Positions 10,172-21,258 of a DNA stretch of 64,000 nt are shown piece after piece. The notes beneath the pieces are model-generated. The model was not told the origin of the DNA. It saw only the letters and a list, made by a program, of their open reading frames with translations, and did not search any database. This DNA is from Antedon bifida (taxonomy: Eukaryota > Echinodermata > Crinoidea > Comatulida > Antedonidae). The stretch covers positions 8,358,001-8,422,000 of the forward strand of contig OY727099.1 of assembly GCA_963402885.1 (NCBI GenBank), read 5' to 3'. Every line of letters starts with the position of its first letter. The stretch's first letter is position 1. Made by a program: the position numbers and the translations under genes.

Positions 10172-13100
10172 TCAAAAACGATTTCCACGGCCACGTCCTT
10201 TTGACCATCCACGACCTCGGAATCCACCTCGACGTTGCTGTCCTGTAAAACATCATAATGTAAAAAAAGTTAGATAATAAATGTTAACAGGAAATATAGA
10301 TTAATCTCTAAAGCTTTGTCTATACTATCAAATTTGATATGCCCATATATGGACTTGATGATGCCATATCACTACCATATTTGGGCATGTCACCCTTTTT
10401 TTGTCAAACTAGTTTGATAGTGTGGACAGAGCTTTAGAGTAAACCAATTTTAGAAAAGATTTATTTACCACCTCCAGTGAAATTATTTCCGTAATTTGCA
10501 TCTCCTCCGCTTGGGGCATTACCAGCTTTTGCGCTATAGCGCCCTCCAGGTGGATGGTACACTCCACGAGCTCCTCGCTGTTTATTGCCACCACCTACTG
10601 TTGCTTTTTTAGCAGGTCCTGACTCCGAAAATGTGATAGGGGTGATGTTACCTCTCTTTACACTAGAGTAAATAAAAAACAAAATTAAATTAAATTTAAA
10701 TAATATAAAAGTCTTTCAATTATGTGTGACCAAATCTATGTCTACACTATCCAACTTTATGTGACAAAACAAAAATGTGATGTGCATATGTCCATACATA
10801 GACATGATGATGTCATTACTATCATATTTATGGGCACATCACATTTTTTTGTAACATAAAGTTTTTATAATGTAGACATTAAATTATGAGACACAATTTG
10901 TTCACATATTGTCATGCAAGTGTTCCCTTATCCCACATGTGAAAACCTAAAAGTTAATATATTATTATTCCATATTAGGCGATCATATTCATATACCTTT
11001 GTTGTTGTTGTGTTTGTTCTGTTGTAGCTTTCTGGATCGGTTTCCATGACAATGTAATGATGCATCCGTAGCCTGGCGGGTTACGGAACAAGTCCTTAAG
11101 TGTAAACAAAAATAAATAATGAATATTTAGTATTTTAAGTGATCATTTGTTTAACAAAAAACATTGAGAGGCTGTATCTGCCCCTCTCATTGATTAAAAA
11201 AACCACCTCAAAACAATATGGTAGTCAAGAATCACAATGCTTGGATGCATCAATATGTCAGAGTTTCATACGAGACAAGGCAGTTGGCAATGCAAAGATT
11301 ACAAAATGCACAATGAGCATACCATACCTTAATTAAAGCATTGATATTGGTTGTTATCTTAAGAGCGACAACTTTGATCTTATTCTCGTCAATTTGAGAC
11401 CATAATTGAGTTTCTAGAGCAAGCGGTTGTCGAGGGGTGTCTAGAAAACTCAGATCTAGAAAACTCAGATCTCAGATATATCTGAGTTTTCTAGATCTAG
11501 AAAACTCAGATATCTGACTTTTCTAGATCTAGAAAACTCAGATATCTGACTTTTCTAGATCTAGAAAACTCAGATATCAAGATCTGAGTTTTCTAGTTCC
11601 AAAATGGAACTAGAAAACCCAGATCATCAAATGGATCGTTCCATTATTATCAGGGTAGCTTGTTTGAAATACTACAGTATTATACGTTTTCTTACTAATA
11701 ATAATAATTATTGTAACTTGTAGTAGCGGCCTATGTTAAATCATAAAGAAATACAATATACACCTTTTAAAATGTAGGCCTAGCCTAGATAAGCAAACTC
11801 AATTCAAGACTCAACGTGTGGGCGCTATCGCGATGTATCACTAAGAGTAGGCCTGGCCCAGGTACTAGGATATAAGTGGTCAACTCGTACCAAAAATAAC
11901 TCGTATCTATTCCCAACTTGGCTAACTCGTACCCACACCAACTCGTACATACCTAAGCCTACATTTTAACGGTAACATGCACTGTATTTTCTTTATGATT
12001 TAAGCCGTAGGCCGCTTCTACATGTTACAATATTAGTAAGAAAACGTACACAGTAATCAGTTTCAATAACACTCTAATATTTCAAATGACCTTCTGATTA
12101 ATAATGGAATGATCCAAATGACCTACCAACCAATCATATGATGATCTGAGTTTTCTAGATCCATTCTGGAACTAGAAAACTCAGATATTGATATCTGAGT
12201 TTTCTAGATCTAGAAAAGTCAGATATCTGAGTTTTCTAGATCTAGAAAAGTCAGATATCTGAGTTTTCTAGATCTAGAAAAGTCAGATATCTGAGTTTTC
12301 TAGATCTAGAAAAGTCAGATATATATGAGATCTGAGTTTTCTAGATCTGAGTTTTCTAGACACCCGTTGTCGAGATATATGTTATAGACAGCCATTTTGA
12401 AAAAGCGCCTCCGCACGGTGAAAAACGCATCTTCAAGTTGAAATTTATTTCTTATGATGTTATTGACCACATGAAAGTGAAAAATCAAACTTGGCCAAAT
12501 CGCATAAAGTAAATGACAAATGCTGCCTGACTAACAAGGCAGTTGGCAATGCAAAGATTACAAAATGTACAATGAGTGTGCCATACCTTAATTAAAGCAT
12601 TGATATTGGTCGTTATCTTAAGAGCAACAACTTTGATCTTATTCTCGTCAGATTTTAATACATCTCCTGTTTTATCTCGCAGGTCTGCCCTTAGCTGTTT
12701 CATGTAAACTTGGTTACCACGTGCAAAATACTGTAATCTGTAAAAACAATAAAAAAATATAATTTAATGATTTATTGAATATCTTTTTCTGAATTTTTAA
12801 ATTAGGCAATTACAATGTCACATAATTGGAAGGGAAAAACAAATTTTTTTGTTGTTGTTTATTTTGTCTTATGAGCTATATCTTTTATTCAATCAATAAT
12901 TAGAAAAATAAAACCCTTTTGGATCAATATACAAACAAATAATATGCATTCATTCTGAAGTACTGCAAAATTTAATTCTGTCCATGTACCTTAGACGGAA
13001 GTCTTTCAAACGATCAAGATTTTCTTCAGCAGTGAAGAAGTCTGGACACTTCTTACCCATCTGGTGAAGAGTGTACATTAAACATTCTACGATTGAAAAT

Positions 13101-14038
13101 TGTAATTTAGGTTCATCGTTATCTTTGCCGTTCTCTCCTTCCTCAACTTCAGCTGGCGGAAGCGGCATATACTCCTAGAAAATAAATTATTTAATAATTG
13201 TGAATGAAGCAGAAGATACAAAGTTTCTTCAACCAGAAAAAATCCTTAATCTATTCTTCCGTCTTCCCTGATTAAACTGTTGTATAAGAAACAGCTGCTG
13301 TATACAAGCTGCTCTGTCTACACTATCAAACTTTATGTGAAAAAAGAATGTGATGTGCCCTGTATATGGACATGATGATGTCATATTACTACCATATTTG
13401 GGCATATCACTAACATATTTAGGCATATCACTGCCATATTTGGGCACATCACATTTATTTGTCACATAAAGTTTGATATTGTAGACAGAGCTTTTGTCAG
13501 GAATTTGTTTTTTAACAAAGGGTTAGGCCTATTAAAATACTTTCAAGTTCGTTGAAAAGAACCCTTGAACCCCCTCTGGCTAAGGGCTTGGTATGCTATG
13601 AAAATGAACAACATACTACACAATTACCTACACTGCACTTATCTTTATTGTACAAGACATTCCATTATTTTTGTAAAATAGAATCTATTGCCATAGCACT
13701 GGAATAGTTCCTAGTAGATTGTTCACACAACTTTGTACAACAAAGTGGAAATACGTGTTCTGTCTCTTTTTGGCGTTACCCATTATTTTAAAGTGGAAAT
13801 GTCCAGATATTTTTTTCAGTTTTAAAAGATGAACATCATTCTTTCTTACCAGCAATGCATTGTGAACCTTCTCTAAGCACCCTCTGTCTTCGTAATCTCC
13901 ACAGTGTGTAGACATCTCAGCTAATAACTTTAATACTTCCAACTTTACATTTGTGCCTTCTGGTCCCGCCAGCTCGCTGAGGAATGGGACGACATGGTTT
14001 GAAATGTGTTCTATAAACTTTGTTGAATGTACATTTTT
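10172..14038 (-). CDS. API5: API5 (apoptosis inhibitor 5), C-terminal half, six exons
   Basis: API5 is a nuclear HEAT/ARM-repeat protein that restrains E2F1-driven apoptosis and associates with RNA-processing factors. Exons in coding order: 13850-14038 (KNVHSTKF ... VKLEVLKLLAEMSTHCGD), 12990-13174 (EYMPLPPAEVEEGENG ... EEPKLQFS), 12587-12737 (LQYFARGNQVYMKQL ... NKIKVVALKITTNINALIK), 10997-11094 (DLFRNPPGYGCIITLSWKPI), 10469-10662 (VKRGNITPITFSES ... YHPPGGRYSA) and 10172-10242 (QRRGGFRGRGWSKGRGRGN, then TGA). All junctions are GT-AG and the phases join without a break. The final exons keep the basic Gly/Arg-rich tail typical of API5. The N-terminal half and the short exon before KNVHS are not found between 14038 and 14762. 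They are therefore far upstream, off the window or lost, so the gene is incomplete as seen here. Confidence 0.93.
10311..10435. mobile_element. MITE of the GCTCTGTCTACACTATCAAA family, copy a
   Basis: Inverted ends AAGCTTTGTCTATACTATCA and, reverse-complemented on the right, AAGCTCTGTCCACACTATCA. The interior carries ATATGGAC and CATATTTGGGCA. It sits in the last API5 intron. Possible flanking CTCTA/TAGAG extends the symmetry. Three other copies are in this window. Confidence 0.75.
10735..10880. mobile_element. MITE of the GCTCTGTCTACACTATCAAA family, copy b
   Basis: Left end CTATGTCTACACTATCCAAC, right end TTATAATGTAGACATT, with interior GTGATGTGC ... GGGCACATCACA forming the second arm. 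It is more diverged than copies a, c and d. It lies in an API5 intron. Confidence 0.65.
11275..11391 (-). pseudogene. Truncated duplicate of an API5 exon inside its intron
   Basis: About 117 bp duplicating 12534-12650 with a few substitutions. It retains the last ~22 codons of the exon (NKIKVVALKITTNINALIK) and the donor (AAG|GTATGG). The 5' part of the exon and its acceptor are lost. It lies within the intron between exons 12587-12737 and 10997-11094, so it should be ignored by splicing unless a new acceptor is used. Confidence 0.85.
11435..12365. mobile_element. Foldback DNA element with subterminal palindrome arrays and 9-bp TSD
   Basis: The ends are GGGTGTCTAGAAAACTCAGA and its complement, flanked by a perfect 9-bp duplication GTTGTCGAG (11426-11434 and 12366-12374). 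Each arm carries a tandem array of a self-complementary unit built from TCTAGATCTAGAAAACTCAG and ATATCTGA: three to four units on the left, four to five on the right. The arms remain complementary for about 330 bp, with GTTCCATTATTA on the left and TAATGGAA on the right. The loop (about 11770-11960) has four spaced AACTCGTAC/T motifs. There is no transposase. The 9-bp TSD with long TIRs fits a Mutator-like non-autonomous element, but that assignment is inference. Confidence 0.88.
13311..13491. mobile_element. MITE of the GCTCTGTCTACACTATCAAA family, copy c
   Basis: Inverted ends of ~30 bp: GCTCTGTCTACACTATCAAA then CTTTATGTGA on the left, mirrored on the right as TCACATAAAGTTTGATATTG then TAGACAGAGC. 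The interior has three diverged CATATTTGGGCA-like repeats. It lies in an API5 intron. Confidence 0.82.
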
Positions 14039-14408
14039 CTAGAAAAAAAAAAAGAATATTTGTTAGAAAAGAATTTTTAGCTTAAAATGGTAAAAGTGAT
14101 AATTTGTGAATAGGCCACTCTTGTAGCTAGATCCACTTTCGTATGCACTTTCAGGTCCAGAGAATTTGACATCAGAAATTGGTTATGAAAATGTGACAAA
14201 AGGTCATAGTGTAAATTGGTATATGGACAATACAATAGGTTCTTAAATTTAATTATTCAGAATGCATACATTCATGTACAGTCTAATTGTAATATATTAT
14301 GTACTCATATAGTATAAGGCCTGAGTATTTGCTTCAATGAACAATTATAATCATATTCAACTTTTTTAAACCATTGTTAAACAAATCATGCTGCTATATA
14401 AATAATTT

Positions 14409-14761
14409 ATAGTCCATGAACAAACTATGGTGCTTCTTTGTGGTAGACTGCTTCAGTTCAGTGATTCAGTTCAGTGTTTCCTGATTTCGCAATATTCACA
14501 TCTACAGTAGTTTAGAAAATAAACTACCTAACACGGCATTTCAAGGAAAAAAACCCACTTTATTTAATTACTGGAAAAAGATTTTGTTTTAAAATTTGAG
14601 CTGCACAAGTACAGAACAAGGTATTTAACATATAAATTGCTTTTTTAAGTGGATTTAATCTATAATCTATACAAATAGCCAATGATATTATTGATAGATT
14701 TAGGCGAGGCTGGAGTAAATAATTATTAATATATATATACAATTATAACTCCTATTGCAGA
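14409..14761 (+). promoter_or_regulatory. T1 upstream block, probable non-coding exon 1 and intron
   Basis: Contains the family promoter block (CTATGGTGCTTCTTTGTGG ... CAGTGTTTCCTGATTTC) and then a segment ending GAACAAG|GTATTTAAC at 14620/14621. A short predicted intron, 14621-14760, ends CTATTGCAG, one base before the ATG. The same donor-acceptor pair can be placed in every array copy. That exon 1 is transcribed is inference. Confidence 0.5.
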
Positions 14762-16528
14762 ATGGCTAGCAAGAATGTAAGTCTACTTGGAGATATAGAT
14801 GATAAAGTACTGGAATGTTCTATCTGTAATGGAAGACTAGAAGACCCAAAATCACTTAGCTGCCTTCATACTTTCTGTCTGAAATGTTTGGAAAATTGGG
14901 TTCAAACCAACAATGGACAACTTACATGTCCGAATTGTCGCAAAAAATATCCCATTCCAGAAGGAGGGCTTCAAAAACTTGCACCAAATACAATTCTTAA
15001 CAACCTCTTGGAAACCATCAAACAGCATGAAGAGAAAGGTAAGGTTAAAGGCACTGCCTCTCTGTGTGCTTCTCATGCTAAACCATTACAGATGTATTGC
15101 ACAAAATGTAAAGTACCAATATGCATAGAATGCACTGCAATGGACCATGCCGCAGGAGATGGAAAACATGAACTAATTAACATTGTAACAGCATTTAATA
15201 CGTTTAAGGAAACCTCAGAACACTTGAAAAAAGCTGCCAATGAATCCATAAGAAAAACAGAAAATGTACTTAAAGTAATCACAAAGAATGCTAACAAACT
15301 AGAAAAAAGTAAAGAGGCAAGTCTCACAGATATTGATAACCAAGTTCAAGAAATGGTACAAGTAATCAAGAAAAAAGGAGAAGAAATGAGAAAAAAAGTT
15401 GAAGCAAATTATATGGAGGAAAAGGAAGTTAATGACGTACAAATTACAAATTTAACAAAAACCATCTCTGAATTAAACACAAGTGTGAGTTTCCTAAATC
15501 AGTTACTAAAGAGTGAGCCAGCAACTGCTATGAAATCAAGTGGGATTGTATTAAATAAAATGATGGATGAAATTAGTAAATCTGAAGAAATCAAGCAAAA
15601 GGACAGCAGACAAATTAACTTCATCAGAAACAAACAGCAAATTGATTTATTGAAAGAAAATGACATTGGAAATGTTACATTCAAACAAGTTAATATTAAG
15701 GAAGAGGATATGCCTAGCAGAGTAGCAAAGTGTGATGATGACATTGGAAATGTTGTATTCAGACCACTTACTATCAAAGTAGAGGCTAAACCTTGGGGAT
15801 TAGCAAAGTGTGATAATGATTGCTTGCTGGTTTCATTTCTCTCAAATGAAATTCACAAATACAACCAATCAGGAGAATGTATAAGTAAGATTACACTACT
15901 AGAAGGTGTGAGAGTTTACAGAATGTACAAAATGAAGAATGACAACATAGCATTCAGTGATCCAGGTAATGAATGCATTCAAGTATGTGATATGAATGGT
16001 CGTGTGATCAAATCCCTTGGCAAGGGTGTATTGATGGATCCATGTGGTATTCACATAGATGAGGCAACTAATGTTATATATGTAGCAGATGGAAGAAATG
16101 GATGTGTGCTGTTTGACTTTAATAGTGGTAAGAAGTTAAAAAGGATAGAGTCAGAAAATGGAGAACATGAATACACTGATGTTACACTTACAAAAACTGG
16201 TAATGTACTTGTAGCAGATAAAGGACAACATCAAGTATTATTGTATGATGACAAGGACAAGTCACTGAAAGTACTCATCAATGGAGGAGATAGAGATGGT
16301 AAGGTGTGGTTGCCATATGGAGTTGCAGTTGATGAGGATGACAACATCATCATAGCAAATATAAACACAATAGAACTATTCAGGAGCGATGGACATTTTA
16401 TCAAAAGAATTGATAAGCAAGAAGATGAAATTATTGTACCACGGCAGTTATATATCATGTCTCATAACCCATGTATGATTGCTGTAGCAAATTACTTGGA
16501 GAGCACAATCAAAATATTTAATTATTAA
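14762..16528 (+). CDS. T1: TRIM RING/B-box/coiled-coil/NHL protein, 588 aa
   Basis: Probable cytoplasmic RING E3 ubiquitin ligase. RING: C19, C22, C34, H36, C39, C42, C56, C59 (C3HC4). B-box 2: C102, H105, C113, C116, C121, C124, H129, H136. A coiled coil rich in Lys, Glu and Asn covers about 145-275. A six-bladed NHL-like propeller runs from about 325 to the end (KIFNY). There is no filamin domain between coil and propeller, unlike TRIM2/3/71. It is 26 residues longer than T4 and T8 beyond the one-residue N-terminal difference, because a 78-bp segment is tandemly duplicated (15662-15739 and 15740-15817, NDIGNVTF ... VAKCDD, then DIGNVVF ... LAKCDN). The start is set by the splice acceptor at 14760 and the family sequence MASK. 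The frame is complete and the gene plausibly functional. Confidence 0.93.
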   Translation: MASKNVSLLGDIDDKVLECSICNGRLEDPKSLSCLHTFCLKCLENWVQTNNGQLTCPNCRKKYPIPEGGLQKLAPNTILNNLLETIKQHEEKGKVKGTASLCASHAKPLQMYCTKCKVPICIECTAMDHAAGDGKHELINIVTAFNTFKETSEHLKKAANESIRKTENVLKVITKNANKLEKSKEASLTDIDNQVQEMVQVIKKKGEEMRKKVEANYMEEKEVNDVQITNLTKTISELNTSVSFLNQLLKSEPATAMKSSGIVLNKMMDEISKSEEIKQKDSRQINFIRNKQQIDLLKENDIGNVTFKQVNIKEEDMPSRVAKCDDDIGNVVFRPLTIKVEAKPWGLAKCDNDCLLVSFLSNEIHKYNQSGECISKITLLEGVRVYRMYKMKNDNIAFSDPGNECIQVCDMNGRVIKSLGKGVLMDPCGIHIDEATNVIYVADGRNGCVLFDFNSGKKLKRIESENGEHEYTDVTLTKTGNVLVADKGQHQVLLYDDKDKSLKVLINGGDRDGKVWLPYGVAVDEDDNIIIANINTIELFRSDGHFIKRIDKQEDEIIVPRQLYIMSHNPCMIAVANYLESTIKIFNY

Positions 16529-18285
16529 TGTATAAAATATAACATTACATTAAATAAACAAAGTTGAATGAAGGATCAATTACATTAAATCCAAATTATC
16601 TATTAATTAGTTTATTACACAAAGCTTAACATTTAAAAACAATCTTCAAATAAAACTCAAAATAAGCAATATCTATTGTAAAAATTTCATATGAGGCGAA
16701 ACTTATGATTTTGTATTTTCTAATGTCATCATTGACAAATAAATGTTAATGTTATTAATGTATAAAATATATCATTACATTAAAGAAACAAAGTTAAATG
16801 AAAGATCAAGTACATTAAATCAAAATTATCCATTAGTTTATTTATTAATTTATTGTCCTAATTACACAAAGCTTAACATTTAAAAACAATCTTCAAATAA
16901 ATTGGAAAGATTTGCTTAAAATAAAACTAAAAATATCTAATATTTATTTTTAAAATTTCATGAGGTGAAACTTGAATGCCTTGTATTTTCTAACTTTAAT
17001 ATCATTTGAACTAATGTTATAATTATGTCATTGAAAAATAAATGTTTTTTTAGTTTTGTAAATGTTAACACTGTTGTAGAAAAACTGTAAAATCTAAGTA
17101 AACACAGACATGAAGAAATCAGCTGAAATAGAAGATAATAAGTCACACTATTATTTAGGCATTTGAAGGGACACGACATTGTGTATACAACTTGTTTGAG
17201 CAGTTTTAATCTCATCTTTTATTTGAACGACAGTTATCAACAAATACATGCATACATGTTTTAGGAAGCACTTCCCATTATCAGTGTGAAGCTATATTAC
17301 ATGGTGCGTTTATTTGTACTCATTTGCACCGGTATTTAAATAGTATTTTTAGAATAAGCCTAATTTGAATTACTGTATGTTACACTTGCAAGCAAAGGCA
17401 GTTTTTGTTTTAGTTTTCCTAATTTTAAATCATTAAATACAACATTATTCTTATTTTATCAAGCATAGATGTTTATGATAATATAAGTAGATTGTACCTT
17501 AATAAAGTGATCACGTATTATTATATAGTAATACTGGCTACCTACAAGTAATATTAATTTTTTTTAAAGCAAATTTCATACTAGTTTTCTCCCTGAAATC
17601 AAATGTAATTAATAATACTGTAATTATTTTGAGTATTTTGAGTTGATGTTATACTTTAGTTTGTAGTCAAAAGCATTATAATGGTTTCCTAGCTTTATAT
17701 CATAATATTTTATATTCATTATACATGTTATGCAATGAACATAATTCTCATTCTATCAAGTAAGCATTAATATGGTAGTGGTGTCTATACAGAAGTACTT
17801 TGTACCTTAATTAAGTGACCATATAAATGGATAATAAATAATATTAATAAAAATCTTGGCAATTTCAGTCTAGTTTTTTCCTTGAATTCAAATGTATAAT
17901 TTTTTGAAGGATTTGATCATTGCTGTCTATTTAAATGTTTGATCGCATTTAGCTGAGTCATGGTATGGCAGTATAAAACATGAACGTCCTTAACGCTATA
18001 CTTTTTATTCCCTTTCCATAGACTGAGATAGGAGGGAGCTTTTGATTAGCGATAACGCAGTCACGCACTACCAACCTAGATCAGGTCAATCAGTGTGTCA
18101 TTGCTTGGACCTAAAAACCATCAACCTAGCTGTGTCTAGGTGGCAAGGACACACGTCCTAATATCTTCGCATACACACAATGATTTAACTTGACATAGTT
18201 TGGTCATGCAAATCGAAAGCTCACAAATGTGTAGAATACAGTGTTGTACAGTACATTCAACTCTGAGAGTACCGACTGCAATATT
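16529..18285. repeat. T1 3' UTR and duplicated downstream flank
   Basis: Non-coding. The 3' UTR begins ATGTATAAAATAT, like most array members, and a second copy of that segment at 16757 shows a local duplication. From 17710 the sequence becomes almost identical to 36190 onward. No independent gene is seen; a small minus-strand frame at 16958-17215 is chance. Confidence 0.65.
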
Positions 18286-18700
18286 CTCACATCATCATAG
18301 CAAGCGACAACAACAATTTAGTAGTGATGAACAATTTAACAAAAGAATTGATCAACATTAACAAGTACACATACATGCCAACATCTGAAGTTAAAAAAAC
18401 GGGAGGTCAACAGCGCCCTCTATCTATTTTGGAGATGTAAGGAGTGCAGTGTGTGATGTCATAAGTGGTATCGCGTGGTGGCTATGTGAGGGGAATCCCC
18501 TTTCTGTTCATAAAAAAATTTAAAAATTATGAACGCATATTTTAGGCCGGGAGACGAGTCTAAAATACTGGAGTCTCCCAAACCGGGAGTGTCGGCATGC
18601 GAGTACAGTAGATAAAATTAGTGATCCACATCAGTTATGTATTATTCATAACCCATGTATGGTTACTATAGTAAATTGCTCTGGTAGCACAATTGAAATA
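18286..18700 (+). pseudogene. Ghost NHL tail split by a MITE
   Basis: Traces of the last TRIM blade: CATCATAGCAAGCGACAAC then GTAGTGATGAACAATTTAAC and AAAAGAATTGATCAACATTA at 18290-18360. After the insertion at 18374-18600 the reading resumes as GTGATCCACATCAGTTATGT ... CCCATGTATGGTTACTATAG. It is heavily decayed, and the same structure is present at 36747-37180. Confidence 0.7.
18374..18600. mobile_element. MITE with CATGCCAACA-type ends
   Basis: The ends are short inverted repeats: CATGCCAACATCT on the left and, reverse-complemented on the right, GCATGCCGACACTCCCGGTT. It interrupts the ghost NHL tail. The sister copy at 36837-37078 is near-identical except for about 18 extra bases after AACGGGAGGT. 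Confidence 0.65.
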
Positions 18701-18865
18701 TTAAATTCCCTCTATATGTCAGTTATATTATTTATTTTAAAGACTTTTGTTTGAAAAGGGGAAATAAAAATATGGTCTACTGCTTCATATGGTAAGCGTC
18801 CAATTATAACCCCATCAAACTTTTTAAAATCATTGTCAATACCAATGTACGTATAATACAATCTG

Positions 18866-19563
18866 TAAAAACTATGGTGCTTCTATTGTGATGGTTGCTT
18901 TAGTTAGTGTTTTGCATCCCTGATTTTGAAATCATCACACCTAGGTTAGAAGACTACTTTGGTCATATGATGAGGAAGTTTGAAAGTGAAAAAAACAATT
19001 TTATTTAATCGTTCGAGAAGATTTGCTTTATTTCTTATAACGAACATTTCAGCTGCAAGCATAAGGTATTTTAGATTAGATTGTTGTAATTGTATTTTAA
19101 TAAAAAAAAATTGATTCTGTATATATTTTACAATACAAACAGATATAGATAGACATAGATAGGCACAGGTCTGGTTCGGCTGGATATACTGTATATCTAA
19201 AATAAACTTTGAAAGTACAATAAAGTCTTTATCTAAATAATTAATAAAGATATATGTACACACACTGCCAAAAAAGCACTGATGTCACAAGTATACCCTG
19301 TACATTTTAAAAATCAGTTATAGTACTAAATGTAAATGTTGGCTACCATGTCGAACGACTCATGTTTGCTATAACATCAACAGCTACAATAATACTATGT
19401 GGTCCTATAAAATGATAGGCCCATGGCTATACAGTATCCTACACGGTGTCCCAATCCCAAGAAATTAATATACATATTGTACACCACATATTTAAGAGAC
19501 TGTGTATATACAGTACTCTCCATCCAACTTATAAGCTTTTTTGTATAAATTACAAATTACAGG
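18866..19563 (+). promoter_or_regulatory. T2 upstream block, probable exon 1 and intron
   Basis: The promoter block ACTATGGTGCTTCTATTGTG ... TTTTGCATCCCTGATTTTGA is followed by CATAAG|GTATTTTAG at 19065/19066. The predicted intron ends ATTACAG at 19562, one base before the ATG. It is near-identical to the T6 upstream region (37345-38052). Confidence 0.5.
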
Positions 19564-21258
19564 ATGGCTAGCAAGGATTTAAGTTTACTTGGAGATATAG
19601 ATGAGAAAGTACTAGAATGTGCTATATGTAATGAACGGCTAGAAGACCCAAAATCACTTGGCTGCCTTCATAGTTTCTGTCTGAAGTGTTTGGAAAATTG
19701 GATGCAAACCAACAGTGGACAGCTAACATGCCCTATTTGTCGCAAAGAGTATCCTATTCCAGTAGGTGGGCTTGAAAAACTTGCACCAAATACATTTCTT
19801 AACAACCTCTTGGAAACCATAAAACAACATGAAAATAAAGAAGAGGTTAAAGGCACTGCCTTACTGTGCCCCTCTCATGCTAAACCATTAGAAATGTATT
19901 GCACAAAATGTAAAATAACAATATGCATAGAATGCACTGCAATGGAACATGCTGCAGGAGATGGAAAACATGAACTAATTAACATTGTTACAGCATTTAA
20001 TACATTTAAGGAAACATCAGAAGACTTAAAGAAAGCTGCCAATGAATCCATAAAAAAGGTAGTAAATGCACTCAATGTAATCACAAAGAATGCTGAAGAA
20101 CTAGAAGAAAGTAAAGAGGCAAGTCTCACAGATATTGATAACCAAATTCAAGAAATGGTACAAGTAATCCAGAAAAAAGGAGATGAAATGAAGAGGAAAG
20201 TTGAAGAAATTCATATGAAGGAAAAGCAAGTTAATGACGTACAAATGACAAAATTAAGAACAATAAATTCTAAATTAAATGCAAATGTGAGTTTTCTGAA
20301 TAAATTATTAAAAAGTGAGCCAGCAACTGCTATGAAATCAAGTGAGATTGTATTAAATACACTGATGGATGAAATTAATAAATCTGAAGAAATCAAGCAA
20401 ATCAGTACTACTAGACAAATAAACTTTATCGAAAACAAACGTCCGATTGATTTGTTGAAAGAAAATGATATTGGAAAACTTACATTCAAACCACTTACTA
20501 TCAAAGTGGAGCGCAATCTTTATGGAGTAATAAAATATGATGATTGCTTGCTGGTTTCATTTTGCACCAATGAAATTCACAAGTACAAACAATCAGGGGA
20601 GTCTGTAACCAATGTTACTTTACCAGAAGGTGTGAAAGTTAACAGAATGTACAAAATGAAGAATGGCAACATAGCATTCAGTGATGTTGGTAATAAATGC
20701 ATTCAAGTATGCGATATGAATGATCATGTGATCAAATCCATTGGTAAGGGTGTATTGAAATATCCATGGGGTATTCACATAGATGAGGCAGCTAATGTTA
20801 TATATGTAGCAGACGGGATAATTGAATGCGTGTTCACATTTAACATTAACAGTGGGAAGAAGTTGAAGACGATAGGTTCACAAAAGAAAGGAACTTATGG
20901 ATACTCTGATGTTGCACTTACAAAAAGTGGTAAAATACTTGTAGCAGATGCAGGACACAGCCAAGTATTATTGTATGATGACAAGGACAAGTCAATGAAA
21001 GTACTCATCAATAGAGGAGATGAAGATGGTAAGGTGATGATGCCATGGGATGTTGTAGTTGATGAGGATGATAACATCATCATAGCAAGCAAAGACAAAC
21101 TACAACTATTCAGTAGTGATGGGCAATTCATTAAAAGAATTGATGAACAAAAAGATGGAATTAGTAATCCAAGTCAGTTATGTATCATTTCAGATAACCC
21201 ACGAAGGATTGCAATTGGAAATTATGATGGCGACACAATTAAAATATTCAATTATTAA
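19564..21258 (+). CDS. T2: TRIM RING/B-box/coiled-coil/NHL protein, 564 aa
   Basis: Intact copy. The RING (CAICNERLEDPKSLGCLHSF ... CPICRKEY) and B-box (CPSHAKPLEMYCTKCKITIC ... H) keep all zinc ligands. The coil differs from T1 in having KVVNALNVITKN, and in the linker ISTTRQINFIENKR. The propeller loops are distinctive: NLYG, VSFCTN, KYPWG, VADGIIE, MMPWD, SNPSQ. It is almost identical to T6, which carries a frameshift, so T2 is the intact member of that pair. Its C-terminal third from VLLYDDKDKSMK onward is identical to that of T8. The terminus is IKIFNY, then TAA. Probable ubiquitin ligase; the substrate is unknown. Confidence 0.93.
   Translation: MASKDLSLLGDIDEKVLECAICNERLEDPKSLGCLHSFCLKCLENWMQTNSGQLTCPICRKEYPIPVGGLEKLAPNTFLNNLLETIKQHENKEEVKGTALLCPSHAKPLEMYCTKCKITICIECTAMEHAAGDGKHELINIVTAFNTFKETSEDLKKAANESIKKVVNALNVITKNAEELEESKEASLTDIDNQIQEMVQVIQKKGDEMKRKVEEIHMKEKQVNDVQMTKLRTINSKLNANVSFLNKLLKSEPATAMKSSEIVLNTLMDEINKSEEIKQISTTRQINFIENKRPIDLLKENDIGKLTFKPLTIKVERNLYGVIKYDDCLLVSFCTNEIHKYKQSGESVTNVTLPEGVKVNRMYKMKNGNIAFSDVGNKCIQVCDMNDHVIKSIGKGVLKYPWGIHIDEAANVIYVADGIIECVFTFNINSGKKLKTIGSQKKGTYGYSDVALTKSGKILVADAGHSQVLLYDDKDKSMKVLINRGDEDGKVMMPWDVVVDEDDNIIIASKDKLQLFSSDGQFIKRIDEQKDGISNPSQLCIISDNPRRIAIGNYDGDTIKIFNY

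Noticed and set aside
11435-12365. Telomere- or rDNA-like palindrome array
   Set aside because: Perfect 9-bp flanking duplication and complementary ends show a transposed element.
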